64,000 nucleotides of DNA, taken from positions 14,262,393-14,326,392 of the forward strand of contig CM055106.1 in the NCBI GenBank assembly GCA_029204225.1. Reading direction: 5' to 3'. The notes beneath the pieces are model-generated. The model searched no databases and was not told where the DNA came from. It worked only from the letters and a program-made list of their open reading frames with translations. The stretch's first letter is position 1; each line of letters begins with the position of its first letter. Below are positions 43,220 through 55,596 of the stretch, one piece after another. The stretch is from Diphasiastrum complanatum. Its lineage: Eukaryota; Streptophyta; Lycopodiopsida; Lycopodiales; Lycopodiaceae. Position numbers and translations under genes: made by a program.

Positions 43220-46200
43220 TCAGTGATCATCTTCTCTGGATGGAGGGCTGTTTTGATTCTCAGGACTTAAGTATGGTGTGGTTAGATCAGAGCTGCCAAT
43301 TGAAGCATTGGGTTCAGCAGTATTTTGATCAACAGAAGCTAAAAGAAGCTCTAAAGATTTCACTACTTCACCCATGGATGGTCGAGCTGGAGCGCATTCC
43401 TTCAAGAGTGTAAATGCAAGGCTCATAAAATACTCCAGGTCTTTTTGGTCATAATTTTGGAGGGTAGGATCCAGGAACGCCTTGATTGCATCAACGTTTT
43501 TGCGATCCCATGCTTCCCTCATCTCACGCACAATATACTTGCCATTTTCGATTGGCAGTCTAGCGGTAATGAGTTCCAGTAGCACCACACCGAAGCTGTA
43601 AACGTCACTCTTCTGAGTGATCTTCCGAGTCAAGTAATAAGCTGGATCCAGGTAACCCTGAAAGGTAGGATTTTCCACTTGTTAGCTGAGAGATAGATCA
43701 GCATAGAGACAAGCATTACAAATAGAACATGCCATTAAAGAATTTCTGACATACACGAGAAGTAAAATCCTAGTACCCGCTTGATTTCGAGAAACCTTAT
43801 CCTTTATGAACATTTTTACGGCTCCACATACCAAGGTTCCTTTAACTTGTGTTGAGATGTGGCCGTCCGGATGGGCTCCCTCATCCACTATAAGTAGCTT
43901 GCTAAGACCAAAATCTGAAACTTTTGCTGTAAAGTTCTCGTCCAGCAGTATATTCGAAGTTTTGATATCTCTATGGATGACAGCAGGGCTTGCCAACTCA
44001 TGCAAGTATGCAATTCCTTTGGCAGCATCAACAGCAATTTCTATTCTAGTTTTCCAGCTGAGGCGTCCACCTTTACCTGCTCATGTGCAAACATGAAAAC
44101 TTTGAGCATCATCTCTCACATTAACCTGGAAGAATGCAGCCAACTGAACGAGACAGAAAGGCTGGTCACTTATCAGTTCTGATTCAGAGAAATTCTTTTA
44201 AAGCGGAAGCCAGAGATACAATCATTGAACAGATGCGGTGTGTCTGTGAGAATCTACCATGTAGATGATCACCGAGTGTTCCATTTGGCATGTGCTCATA
44301 TACCAACATCTGTTCTCCTTGTTCATGGCAGAATCCAATGAGAGCAACCAGGTTCTTATGATGTAACCGAGATAACAGCTCTAATTCGGTCTTAAATTCA
44401 GTTGCACCTTGAAAGGAGCCTGGTTTTGCTCTTTTGATAGCTATCACTTGCCCCGACAATAAACATCCTGTATAAACCTGTCACAAGCTTTAAGGCAATA
44501 GATAGGTTACGGGTAAAAGGATTGTCGTTACTGAGAATCCTGGCAGTCCATGAAACATTGTCTTTTGAAGTTCTACTTACACCTCCGAAGTGGAACAAAC
44601 AGCTATCAATCTGAACTAACCCACTACCAATGCACAGCAAATTTGTGTTATTTTGGCCAAGGCATTAGATGATATATATTGTTATTTAGGGAGTCTGTTT
44701 TCATAGTTGTAAACTTGTAATATGAGTTTGAGCACAATATGAACAGCCTGATCTTTATTACAACACTGACAAGCTGCATAGAAGTGGAAGTTACAGCTGA
44801 GGTTTTCTAGGAGAGTTCAAGGTGCTACATGACTTTAATAAAGAAGTTTCAATTTTGTTAGGAGATATACGATGCATTGAGGCTAGCAACTCAATTTCAT
44901 GGTTATATTTAGGGAATGGGCCTTTGAAACTTAAAGAACGAGATAAGCTTCAAAACCTGCACCATTTAGCAGATTTTTTAAGGTAACAATTGGCTATAGG
45001 CCAAAATATCAATTTCCTTGAAACAAAATGTAAGCTAAAGATTTTTGAAAACTATCACCATCCAATTCTTTGCCAAATGTTATGATTCTGACCAGAAATG
45101 AATGTGCATGAAGTGGAATATGCAAGCATTACAAAAGCGGCCCCTCTAGAGAAATTACAAAATCAACTAGTTTAGCTTAGTCAAGTTGAGTTTATTTGGC
45201 AATTTTGAGGCCAATATGCATTTTCAACTTAGAAATAGACTTTATAAAGTTAATAAGGCCTAGGAACAGTGGATTTATTATTCTCAGCAACTTAGGCAAG
45301 TTGATAAGGTCGAATTTGGACCTACTCCAATTGATTATTAGAGATGCATTGAATCTGGTCATGCTAGATCTAGGGTTTGGAAGAGATCTAGAAACTTCCA
45401 TAAGTTGATAAGCTTCTGCAAGAGGCTGCTGTAAATAGGCTACAAGCATGGGAGGAAACCATCTCTCTCATTCATTCTTATGGAAGATATTTCTTTGGGG
45501 ATCTACATCCATTTTTGCATTTTGGTGATGATCTAGTGGATTCTTGTGTATAGAATACTATTTTTCTTATATGTATGAGCTCCCACGTGTGAGTACTGTT
45601 GTTGTACGGCTGTTGTACTACGGATTGGAACAATAAATTAACTTACATAAGTGATTTTGACAAGTTATTGTTGAGTTTACATCATCTATGTGTAGTAGAT
45701 GTAATATTTCTACATTGTTAATGAAGCTAGATGTGCTTTCCATTTTAGCCAAAGATCAAAGGGCATAATTAGGTCTTTGTGATTTGATTTTCTTCCCATA
45801 GTATCAGAGCTTTGTTGCAGGCTATATTTGGAGGAGAAGCCATTTCTAGTGAGTGATTTAGAGGTATCACCAATTCTAGAGTGTGCTAGAGTGATTCCTT
45901 GTCAAAATCAAGCATTTTCAAGTGTAAAATGAGAATTTTTGTAATCTAAAACTCAATTTAGGTCAAAATACTTGTAGGAAGCAGATTTCTCTCCCTACTA
46001 GTTGGATTGTGGCGAGTTTTAGTGCGTAAGAAAGGGAAAACATCATTCATCAAGATTCTATATCAGGTTTATAGCTTTTGCAAGTAGAATGTGAATGATT
46101 CGATTTGTGTCTTTTTTTTAAAACCCTCAAATTGATAGGATCTCTTAATTTTGAAGTTGATGTACTTTTCAAGAGTGTGTGTCAATCTTAGAGAGTACAA

Positions 46201-49200
46201 AAGTTCATGATATTGTAGGTTGATCAAGTGTCATCAATTCTCTGTGTTGGATTTGCTAAGTTTTGTGCAAGAAAGACATTTGAGAGGTTCTATATCTTTG
46301 TGATTTCTTCTTGGATTCATTTGTTGACTTTCAAGAGAGTGCTAAGTGCGTTGAAACAGGTTGAAAGAGAAAATCAAACATTGCAACATGGCTACAAATA
46401 GAGACTTCATGTTGGAGAGCAATGATAGGCTTATCTCCAACAACTATTCAACTTGGAAGGTGAGAATGGAGTCTCTCCTTGAGATGAATGAGTTGATGGA
46501 CATTGTGGTAGGTGTGGAAGAAAGACCTTTGGCATCTTAAGAACAATTGAGGTATGATAGGAGGCCAAAAAAAGCTCTTCATGCTATAAAGATGTATGTG
46601 ACTAATGAACTTCTCAAGGAAGTTGGTGAGTGCACTACATCTAGTGAGGCTTGGGAAGTTCTAAAAAAGGTTTATGAGTCCAAGTCTACATCAAGGGTTC
46701 TAAGGAGGCAAATTTTTCAAAGCTTACAAAAGAAGGATGAAAGTGATCATGCTTCTGTTTTGAAGGTTAAAGCATTGTTGAAATGGAAAAATAATCCATC
46801 TTGACTTTAGGCTTGCTTACAAATATTGTACCATGCAAGTATGTTGTTCATAAATGCAAAATGCCAAGTTTGGCCTAGATAGAACTCGAGCTACATGGAT
46901 ATGTCATATCTAGATTGATGAGTACAACTCGCATATAGTTTGTAGACATAGAATTAGCAAAATTATGCTTGTAGAAACTCGTGGCAATTCACATGCATTA
47001 ATTGTAAGTGATCCATAGTGACACGCAAGGCATGCACAAAGTGTAATGGACACATGCATGATGATTTGTACATTTCTAGTTAGAACTAGCACACTTGGAA
47101 AAAGTTGGTAGAGTTTCATGCATGAGAAGTGACAAATGTGACATAGACTCTAGTTTTCACTTTAGATGTCATTAAATGATGGATGGATGTGGTTCTACCT
47201 CGAGCTACCTCAAACTCCATAAATATGTGTAGCTCTCTGACTTAGTCAATGTCTAACCTCGGATAGATAAAAACCCAAGGAACACATTAACAATAGGTGG
47301 ACCTCTAAGTGGGAGTCAACTACATTCAAGTATTTCGACGCAGGTAGCCCAATGTGTGGCTATGAAACAATGTTTGCCATCATACTTGGATGGAGCAGAT
47401 CAATGAAGTTTGATTGAACCAATGCATGAGTCTAATAGAGGTTTGTCAACACTAGGCAAGGTATCTCCTTAGTGGGATGAATCATTGTGGTATGTAACAC
47501 CTCGTTTCTATCTAGCGAATGGATCGTAGATGTTGGAGCAGAGTCCTAACCTTGGGAATGAACATGGATTTGCTCTATGGTTAGGTTGCAAGTATGATAT
47601 CTGGACTCTAATGGATCCTTAGGTTAGTTCCGGGTGAGCCTGGATAAATGTTAGATTAAGACCTCTTCATATTGACTTTATAACATTTTTTTGTTGCAAT
47701 AAAAGACTCTCAGCTTTGGCTGAAAATTTACACATATATACAGGAATTGGGCAAACAAAGTCATGTCAAGATCATTTTTGCGAGGATGTCTCACTATGTT
47801 AACATTAGTTTATCATGCAAGAATTTGTTGTGAAATAAATGCAGTGCTTCTTTATAATGGTTTAGGTTTAGCTTGTGTTGGCTAGGTTGGCACAGGCCAT
47901 AGTCATTACATAGTAGATCAATCACATACCTTTCCATAGCCTCCATTGCCGATCTGATTGCGTGGAGAAAAATTATTTGTGGCCCTCTTTAGCTCTCCAA
48001 GTGAAAACCAATGACCTCCTTTTAATTGTGGAGCATTTTGTTTGATGGATCTCCCTATAAAAAGCCAATCATAAGCTACTGTTAAGACATTTTAACTTGA
48101 TGAACATTGTAAGCTCTTTAGTAGTATCTGTGCATATTGACGACCTTCAAACCATTCTTCAGATTGTCAACAGGATGCATTTTGCAGTGAAACTAAAAAT
48201 GACCTGTCTTATAAAGGAGTTAAGCCCAAAATGTTTAGAGGTTGTTCTACTTCACATTCATCTAGACTCTGTTGATAGTAAAACTAGTTTACAAGTTGGC
48301 AGTTATTAGCATGTGCTTGATAAATTGGGCTTTAGTAGCCAGACTACCAAAGCTCTCGTTGGAGAACTGTGGTTTACTTGAAAAATTGGGCTTTAGTAGC
48401 CAGACTGCCAAAGCTCTCAGTTGGAGAACTGTGGTTTACTTGAAAATCAAACTAGAACTTTAAGCACTGCACCTGAGATCACAGAATAAAGAAAAATGTC
48501 ATTTGGCATCAGAGATTTAGGCTTTAGTAACTGGAATCTGTTTGTGGGAATTAAGCATTCAAAAGGCCCTCAATGACATGCAATCTAAATGTCACAATCT
48601 CAGGCTTGTCAGGTGTAACTGATAACAGTGATGAGGGACATGACATGGCTGGCAACATCTGGGTATGTATGTTTACATAATCTATCCTAGGAAAAAAGAT
48701 GCAATCTACTTAAAATCAATCCCAATGCCTTAGAAACCATGTTTCTTTAAATAGGGTTCACTGGTATCCTGTCTCAGCTGCAAGTAAGAACTTGGTAAAA
48801 AGTACACAGTGAAAAAAACATTTGTAGGTTTCTGTACACGTGGAATTTTTTATTTGTTTTTATTTCCTTCTTATGCATATTTGATTACTGTACAAAATAT
48901 TTGTTATGTGATGACCCCAAGCCGGTACATTGCGATGAGTTTTCTCACCATATAGCTTATTGCTTGCTTCAGCTCTTATGCATCTTCTCTTGCGCCAGAT
49001 TGTATAGATGCCTACTAGAGTAAGAAGCACAATGACTCCTAGCACTCCGACAATCACACCCACAATGATACTTTTGGTGTAAACGGTTCTCTTTAAATCA
49101 CCTGCACGCCAAAAGAGAAATTTTGGGCTTTTAGCAAATGTCCACGAGATGGCTGATTCACAATGTCATCTATGCATATTGAGGTTCCACATAACATCCA

Positions 49201-52062
49201 TATTGCGTCACATTGAGAACTTAAACCTCAGCTTGGTAGAAATTCTTACCAATTGACGGAGGTAGAAGGACATAATTCAGCTGGTATGGGCCAAAGTTAT
49301 CCAATGTGAAGTTTGTGCTTATGCGGTTAATAATATTTGAGACATTTTCCTGAGTCCATGGTTCTGATGCAAAAGGGAAAATCAATACATTTACAAGCAA
49401 TCGATGATCGTCTGTGAAGTTCGCTTTTCCAATCCATACTTGGCCTGTACTCAGGTGCAGGTGGGTCATAAGTTGATTTTGCAAGTCATTCACCTTGTTA
49501 GTGTTGATATCGGAAAAACTAGGTGCATTGAATTGAAAGAGCAGAATCAAAGGGAATGTGCAAATGCATTCTGGGCTTAAGAGCTCGTTATCTTTGCAGC
49601 TAACGTTACAGGAGATTGAGTGGTCAGCCTCCCAAGATTTTATGACTACTCCTGTAGAACAAATAATTGAGGGCAAGTTTTTTGTCGGGTCATCACATAC
49701 AGGGTTTCCTTCAAGCCTGCACAAACATTACAAAACACCAGAGTTGAAAGTGTTCTTGGTGAAGACTGAAACAGTACATGGAGTTAGGGAGGCTTATTTT
49801 TGTGTATGAGCAACTGGTGAACTTACGCAAGACTGTATTCACTGGTAAATAGCAGACCACTGATGTCTGAAATGTCGTTATTATCCAGAGAAATGTATGC
49901 GAGTGATTTTGCCAAATCATTCAACTGCAAAATTCCTCCGATCTGATTTGAACGAAGAGACCTGCACTCTAGAGTGTTCATTATAAATCTCCATGAAATT
50001 CTGTAAAGCAAATGCTTGAAATGTTGAAAGCATGAATCAGGTCTGCTATGGGAGAAAACTTACACAGCCTCCAAAGAAGGAAGCTCAAAGAGCTGGGGTG
50101 GTATCGTACCAGTCAAGTTATTGTCATCCATCTCACTGTACAAATTTACTGTCTGTATTAGAACGTGAACTTAGAAAAGACTTCCAGTCGATTGACATAG
50201 GATGCAGTATGTAAGACAGAACCATATGTTATAATGAACAAATATCTGTAACTCACATCGTCTCCAACATAGTCAGATTTATTATTGAGTTTGGGATAAC
50301 TTGAAGATCAAATAAATTTATGCTCAAGCGCCTGCCAACTCAAAATGATGGCAATTATCAGCAAATTTTCTACATGTCTCAAGATGAAGGTCATATGAAA
50401 AAGCTGAAAAACATATGAATACTTTATGATCAAAACATTTCTGTTAGCTATCAGATTTTTTAAAGTATTTGAACTGATACTTGCGCATGTACTCACAAAA
50501 GCCTCAGCTGCTGAAGATTGGAAAAATCTGGTATAGTTCCCCGCAGGCTATTATTACTGAGGTGCCTGGATAACATTCATGTAGGTTAAGCTTACATGAG
50601 GAAAAATAAAAAACTCAAATAAGAACCAACCTTAATGCAACCCTCACCTCTGACTGCAAAATATGAAAATAAGAAAGAACAATTTTATGCAGCTTACAGC
50701 TCATTTAGAGACACAAGGTTGTTTATTCCTAGAGGAATTTCGCCTTCAAGATGATTGTTATCAAGCCTCCTGATCAAATATCAAACGTTAGAAGTTGCAA
50801 GCACTGCTATATAATTCTACTGCTGAATTAATTGATCATAGCTCATAGCCCAATGCCAAATGTACTAGTCATATGGTACATGAGATATTAGAATCAGTGG
50901 GCATCATCTCTGTGCATCATCTTCTCAGCAAACATATTTGCTACTTACGAGCAAAGGGGCTATATCTCAGCAAAGATATTTGCTACTTACAATATCTCCA
51001 TAGATAGCAAATTAGAAACATCAGAAGGTATTGGCCCAGACAGATTGTTTCCATCCAATAACCTGTGTTGAAAGGCAAAATGTCTCCTCATACACTCTTC
51101 ATTCTCATAAAGCCAAATCAGAAAAAAGCCAGAGATGGAACTTCAATAAATGAAATAAAGAAAACACTTACAGATGAATGACATTAGGCATGTAGCAGAG
51201 CTCTTTTGGAAGGAAGCCAGAGAAAGAGTTCTTACTCAAATGTCTGCAAACAATATTGTAGACAAGCAGGATAATAGTCTAGTCAGAACCTTCAGCATTT
51301 TGTATAATGCGAGGAACAAGAAATTCAAATCGGAGAAACGGTGAATTTGCCCATTTTGCTGCATTTTATGATGAAAGAGCCTGAGCAAAAAATTCCTACT
51401 GGAGATGCCAATCAACAACTAAATGTTTAACATCTTATGATTCCTAAATGCAAAGGTCTTGTTATAATCTAATGTTATGGTACTTACAGATGCTTTGCTG
51501 CAGTAAGTGTGTCAAGACCAACTTGCTCCTGATTATCTGTTGAGACTGGAAGGTTTCCAGAAAGTAAATTTTCTGATAGGTCAAACCATATGACATTGCT
51601 GAGTTTTCCAAGCGAAGAAGGTATATGTCCGCTGAAATGATTCCCGTTCAGAGCTCTGACATTGTGAAAGAGGCCAAACAAGGCTGTCACTTTGACCCTA
51701 AGACTTTTACCTTAGAGCAATTCGTAGAATCTTACTCTCAAAAGTAGAAATTTCAAATAATTGGATGAAGAATGATGAAGAGAGACACCCACAAAAAATT
51801 TAACTGTGTTAGGTTGCCCAGCTCAGCAGGAATGCTGCCCGTGAAGCTGCAAGATTGTAGGTTTCTGCATTTGAAAAAGGGATTAACTAATTGGAAAAAC
51901 TAAGACGAGTTTTGCTTGAAATTTAGCAAAGTTGCAAGCTATGCATCTTTGGATTCATGAAATTTTTGAATTGCTGAAACTACTTACAAAATTTGTAAGT
52001 TTTCAAGGTTCCCAAGCTCCTTAGGGAGTGGCCCGGTAAGCAACTGATTGAAGGAAAGATCC
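43220..52062 (-). CDS. Leucine-rich-repeat receptor-like kinase, subfamily VIII (HPCA1/At5g49770-like), 5' exons not found
   Basis: This encodes a plasma-membrane receptor kinase. Exons in transcript order: 52062-51988, 51864-51793, 51655-51488, 51243-51172, 51062-50991, 50769-50698, 50565-50497, 50331-50257, 50135-50064, 49961-49827, 49716-49250, 49101-48916, 48054-47930, 44477-44258, 44076-43832, 43657-43220. All phases agree and give 853 residues. The first ten exons are LRRs ([34 protein letters not shown]). Then come the juxtamembrane LEGNPVC region ending [15 protein letters not shown], a membrane span ([20 protein letters not shown]), and the kinase: [55 protein letters not shown]. Catalytic Lys, HRD and DFG are intact. 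Family members are about 950 residues, so signal peptide and LRR cap (about 100 residues) are missing. One donor (GTCATC at 48915) is non-consensus. Confidence 0.9.
45180..46802 (+). mobile_element. 5' end of a copia element (LTR, primer-binding site, gag start) inside a kinase intron
   Basis: The kinase intron 44478-47929 contains, antisense to the gene, a probable LTR (left edge uncertain, right edge about 45798) and a primer-binding-like TAGTATCAGAGC (45799-45810). A gag frame from ATG at 46388 reads [74 protein letters not shown]. It is a close relative of copia D gag ([20 protein letters not shown]). An in-frame TAA (about 46540) and truncation at 46802 make it dead. The LTR contains CCACGTGTGA near 45583. 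Confidence 0.8.
46803..47929. other. Intron sequence of the kinase gene, no gene
   Basis: No protein or structured repeat was recognised. The composition is AT-rich with near-repeats such as GAGCTAC(C/A)T at 46885 and 47200. It ends at the donor GTATGTG of the 48054-47930 exon. Confidence 0.5.
48317..48439. repeat. 61-base tandem duplication in a kinase intron
   Basis: Two adjacent copies, 48317-48377 and 48378-48439, share AAATTGGGCTTTAGTAGCCA and GGAGAACTGTGGTTTACTTG with only a few differences. They lie in the intron between the membrane-span exon and the ATP-loop exon, so they do not affect the protein. Confidence 0.85.
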
Positions 52063-52762
52063 CTGCATTGTGAAAGCGACCAAATTAAAATGACAAGTTT
52101 GATCATTATTGGGTGCGAATCAATAAAAAGAAAACAAACAAATTTGAAAACCATCAAAACAAGGCATTATTCAGGGGGAAAGGCTCCTCAAGGAGGCATT
52201 GATGCTGAATATTGTTAATCATAGGATTTCTTTATTTGTGTGTCTTGTTTGTGTGATATAGAATAATTGAAGAAACATACACTCAGCAGTGATAGCTCTT
52301 CTATACAGTGCTAACCTCATTTAGCTTGTCTTGGATATCCATAGACTGATTACTATAGTGCCAGCCTCCAGGGGAACCTGGCGTTATAATCATGTCAGGC
52401 ACTCCTGCATTCCTGGGTCCTGGAATGCTCATTCGAATGCAGGAACAGGAAGCAACTCCTGCTTTTATTGATAAGAGAGATGGGAGAACCCAGATGAAAA
52501 AATGGGAAAACCCATCATCAATGTACAGCAAATATAAAAAAGATGGGAAACCCATCAATGTACAAAAAGATGGTAATACACGGAAAGATAATGCCAAGCT
52601 AATACGCTTAATAGAATTCGGAAAAGAGACGGTTTGTTCTTTCACAAGGAAGCACAGAGTCCCAAATTCCAGGCGATCACTTCCCTTGCACACACTCAAG
52701 GAAAATCAAAAATAAGAGAGAAAAAAAAGCCCAAGTGGTAGTTTATATAGGATGATTTACCA
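52063..52762. other. Upstream of the first recognised kinase exon, no confident gene
   Basis: The missing 5' exon would be expected here or further right. The only hint is a minus-strand run SMDIQDKLNEVSTV (52346-52305), faintly like the LSGDI..L.EL end of the LRR cap exon in this family, but its splice phase does not fit 52062. 52470-52575 contains duplicated ATGGGAAA(A)CCCATCA units. Confidence 0.4.
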
Positions 52763-54393
52763 TTTTTTTTTTTTTGGGCAACTCAGTAAAAGACTAGTAT
52801 ATTTTCATAAATGTATAGTACATAAAGGAACGGCAATGTACTTCCTTCCCCAAGGGTAAAACTGGAATTGATAGCGACTAGAAGTCACACCGCCCAGGGA
52901 GGCACTCTACCATAGCTAAGGAGCATCTACAAAATGAAAAGCATAGGGCAAACATGTCGTAGTCGTTGAGCCGTCAAAAATATATTGGTTCTGAGCCGTC
53001 CAGATCATCCAAAGCACCTATAACCTACACACATGCCAGAAAGGCAAGAGTGAAGGACTCATGTGGTGAGAGTTGCCCAAGAGGATGGAGGAGACATCAA
53101 GCAGAACGGGGGGGGGGGGGGGGGGAAACTGAACAAGTGCAAAATCTGTGACCAAAGGTCCCTGTGGCAGTGGAGGAACAAGTGCTCCATGGGTTTCCCC
53201 CAACTACCAAACAGGACAAAGGCAGTCTCAGTAAGGAAAGGCCATTTAGCAAGGAGCGAGTAAGGATACGGAAGGCCAAGTATCAAAGCTTGCCAAAGGG
53301 CACAGGGCGCAGGCAGTAGAAAACCTCTTACACCAAGTAGTGGTAGGGTCAAGGAGGGACCCCAACTAGAGTTGAGGAGGGACGGAAAGTGTCGGCGATG
53401 GGTTGAGTGGTAGGCAAGGAAAGAGACATTCAGAGAGGGCTGCCACCCAACAAGGAAGAAGCAAGCGCTCATTAGTGGACAGGGAGAAGGCAACCAAAGT
53501 TTGGGGGACAAGCTGGCCCTTGCAAGCTCAGCCGAGGGTGCTAAGAGAAGTGAGAAGGTGAGTCAAAGGGCCGACGTCTAAATGGGTTCATCAGACATAA
53601 GGAGGGAGGAAGGCGAGTGGCGAAGTAAAGACCAAAGCTCCTGAAGGGCACGTCCCAAGGTTTTGATGATAACTGGACCTTTAAGGCAAAAAGAGCCTCC
53701 GAAGCTGAGCAGCTTCACGAAAGGAGGCGAAGACGGCAAAGAAAGAGGACTGCAATAGAAGAGGACATGAAAGAGAGGTGGAGAAAATGCCAATGTTGAG
53801 ATCAAAAGGAGGGAGGACGGATGCCAAAAAATGAAGGTCTTCTTCTTAAGAAGAGGGCTAGGGATGCCAAGTCCTCTATCCACGGTAAGAGGTGTGAGGA
53901 CTGGGCTAGGGCAAGAGAGAGCGTTTTCCAGCCAATGGAAATGACGCAGGAGTTTGGCCACAATGGAGAAGGGACTTAGAACTAGCAAAAATGGAGGTAA
54001 AGAAGCAAGGATACGGTGGATTGTCAGTACTCAAATGGGGAAGGACTTAAATTGAGGGTCCCGATGGCCGAGCTTTTGAGCAAAAGAGTCAAGGAATCAA
54101 TTAGCAGGGGTGGAGAAGTGGGGAAGGGAGTGCTTAGGAGGTGGGTAACCATCCCATGAAAAATGATACAAATTCCCAAAGAGGAGACCCAATGAGGAGG
54201 GCAGCCAGCCAGAACATGGAGCTCTTACTTCCCCTTTCTTAAGGATAGAGGAGTTGTAGCGTAAATCAAAGAAGATTTGCAAAGTTGATGAATGTGAGGT
54301 TCGAAAAGGAGAGACAAAAGGGTAACGTCATCGGCAAACAACTGAGGGGAAAGAGGGCCCATAGGAGAGTGGACGAGGGCAATGGAACAAGTA
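52763..54393 (-). pseudogene. LINE (non-LTR retrotransposon) 3' part, 5'-truncated
   Basis: On the minus strand the reverse-transcriptase box FADDVTLLSLL reads near 54340-54310. The later part reads LRHFHWLENALSCPSPVLTP and RGLGIPS (about 53950-53850). The C-terminal zinc-binding (zf-RVT-like) region reads FGSWGKPMEHLFLHCHRDLW near 53225-53160, where families have C.LC...E...HLFLHC...LW. It ends in T13 at 52763-52775, which is a poly(A) tail on the minus strand. A run of 18 G at 53108-53125 lies inside. Frames are broken throughout. The 5' end is lost at about 54393, where a gypsy LTR begins. Base composition is clearly GC-richer than its neighbours. Confidence 0.72.
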
Positions 54394-54728
54394 ACTTTTT
54401 ACAACAAGGAAGAACTGCCCTCCAAGCTTTTGAGTTGATGTCCACCAATGCCCCCAAAAAGCCCTCCAAGGTGCCTCTCCTCCAATGTCCCTAAGATCCT
54501 TCCAAAGTAGACAATCAAAGTGGCCTCAAGAATTCACCACCCAACCGTTGCTAGATTTAAGCACAAGCAAGCTAATCTAGCACCCCCTTGCTTCACCACA
54601 ATCAATCACAAAGCTACTATCACAAACACAAGCATACTCAAGATCCTACCCCCATAAGTCTCATATCAAAGATGGAGATCCTCACAAGAGCAAGCTAGCA
54701 AAGAAAATGCTCTCTACACTCTAGCCTT
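54394..54728 (-). repeat. Gypsy G1 LTR, first part, split by copia G
   Basis: This is the reverse complement of 5131-5457: GGCATTGGTGGACATC, CATTGGAGGAGAGGCAC, AGGATCTTGA(A)CATGCTTGTG and CTCTTGTGAGGATC are shared. Its continuation lies at 60141 after copia G, as shown by the GCCTT duplication. The end facing the LINE is where the primer-binding site would start, and it has been replaced by LINE sequence. Confidence 0.82.
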
Positions 54729-55127
54729 TGTTGAAGAGTAATGCCTATTTTACCCCTTTTGGCTAAGCATTAGTTAAGTTGTACATAACTCATGGGGCAT
54801 GTTTTAATTAAATGCATGACCCCCCCTTTTGTTAAGTTATGTAAATTAGTGCAAGTGGCCCACTTGGCCAAGTAGCTCACATCCATGGTTGACACCTAGA
54901 CTTTCCATGCATGTAAAGGAGGTGCTTGCCTCACAAGGGATTTGGAGGACCCACGCCCTCCTCTCTCTCACTAGCAATTCATTTCTTCTTGAGACTTTTG
55001 AGTTTGTGAGATGCTCATGCAATTCTCCTTGTGTGTGATATTTCCATAGCCAAGTTTTTCTCAAGCTTTCATAGTTGATCTAGCATCTGAGTTAAGATAC
55101 TCCATAGCTAGGTCTTGTAATTCTTCA
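54729..55127 (+). repeat. 5' LTR of copia G
   Basis: TGTTGAAGAGTAATGCC...TTGTAATTCTTCA, directly followed by the primer-binding site. It differs from the 3' LTR at TTAATTAAA versus TTAACTAAA and at CACATCC versus CACTCCC. Confidence 0.95.
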
Positions 55128-55596
55128 TGGTATCAGAGCAGGTTGTCTAGCCTGTGAGTCTGAGAGTGAGAGAAACTTCAGTGCTTAGATTCTTGAGAAG
55201 ATTCTTATCTTCTACAAGCACCTCAATCTTGAAAGAGGGAGCATTTGATCTACAGGTGTCAGATCAGGTGGAGTCTTGCACTGTTGGTGAGCTATTGGCA
55301 AGGGGAGTGGGATGATCCAAAAACTTTCTAAATCTGGCCAAGTTTTGGAGAGTTTTTCTGGAGGAGCTTACACAAAAGTAGGGCGCACTTTCTGTAGGGG
55401 CTTCTGGTTTCTGTTCCAGTGGAGCCTAGTGCTTGTGCTAGTGAGGCCACACCAAGTGGCAAAGACAAAAGCAGGAGCTGAAGGGTTGCCTTGAAGTGGC
55501 TACATACCCTAGTTTGGGGTTAAACCCTTGTTGTTGGAAGCTGTTCTTTTCTGATCTCTTTCAAGTTGAGCTTCTGTTTTAAGCACAGATTTTAGC

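Noticed and set aside
52301-52699. Minus-strand frame ending ...SMDIQDKLNEVSTV as the missing LRR cap exon of the kinase
   Set aside because: The resemblance to the usual LSGDI..L.EL is short, the expected W..DPC cap motif is absent, and the only nearby GT (GTATAG) gives the wrong phase for joining to 52062.
53059-53511. 150-residue minus-strand frame with a Pro run
   Set aside because: The Pro run is just the G18 homopolymer. The HLFLHC part is LINE zinc-binding region and is described as such.
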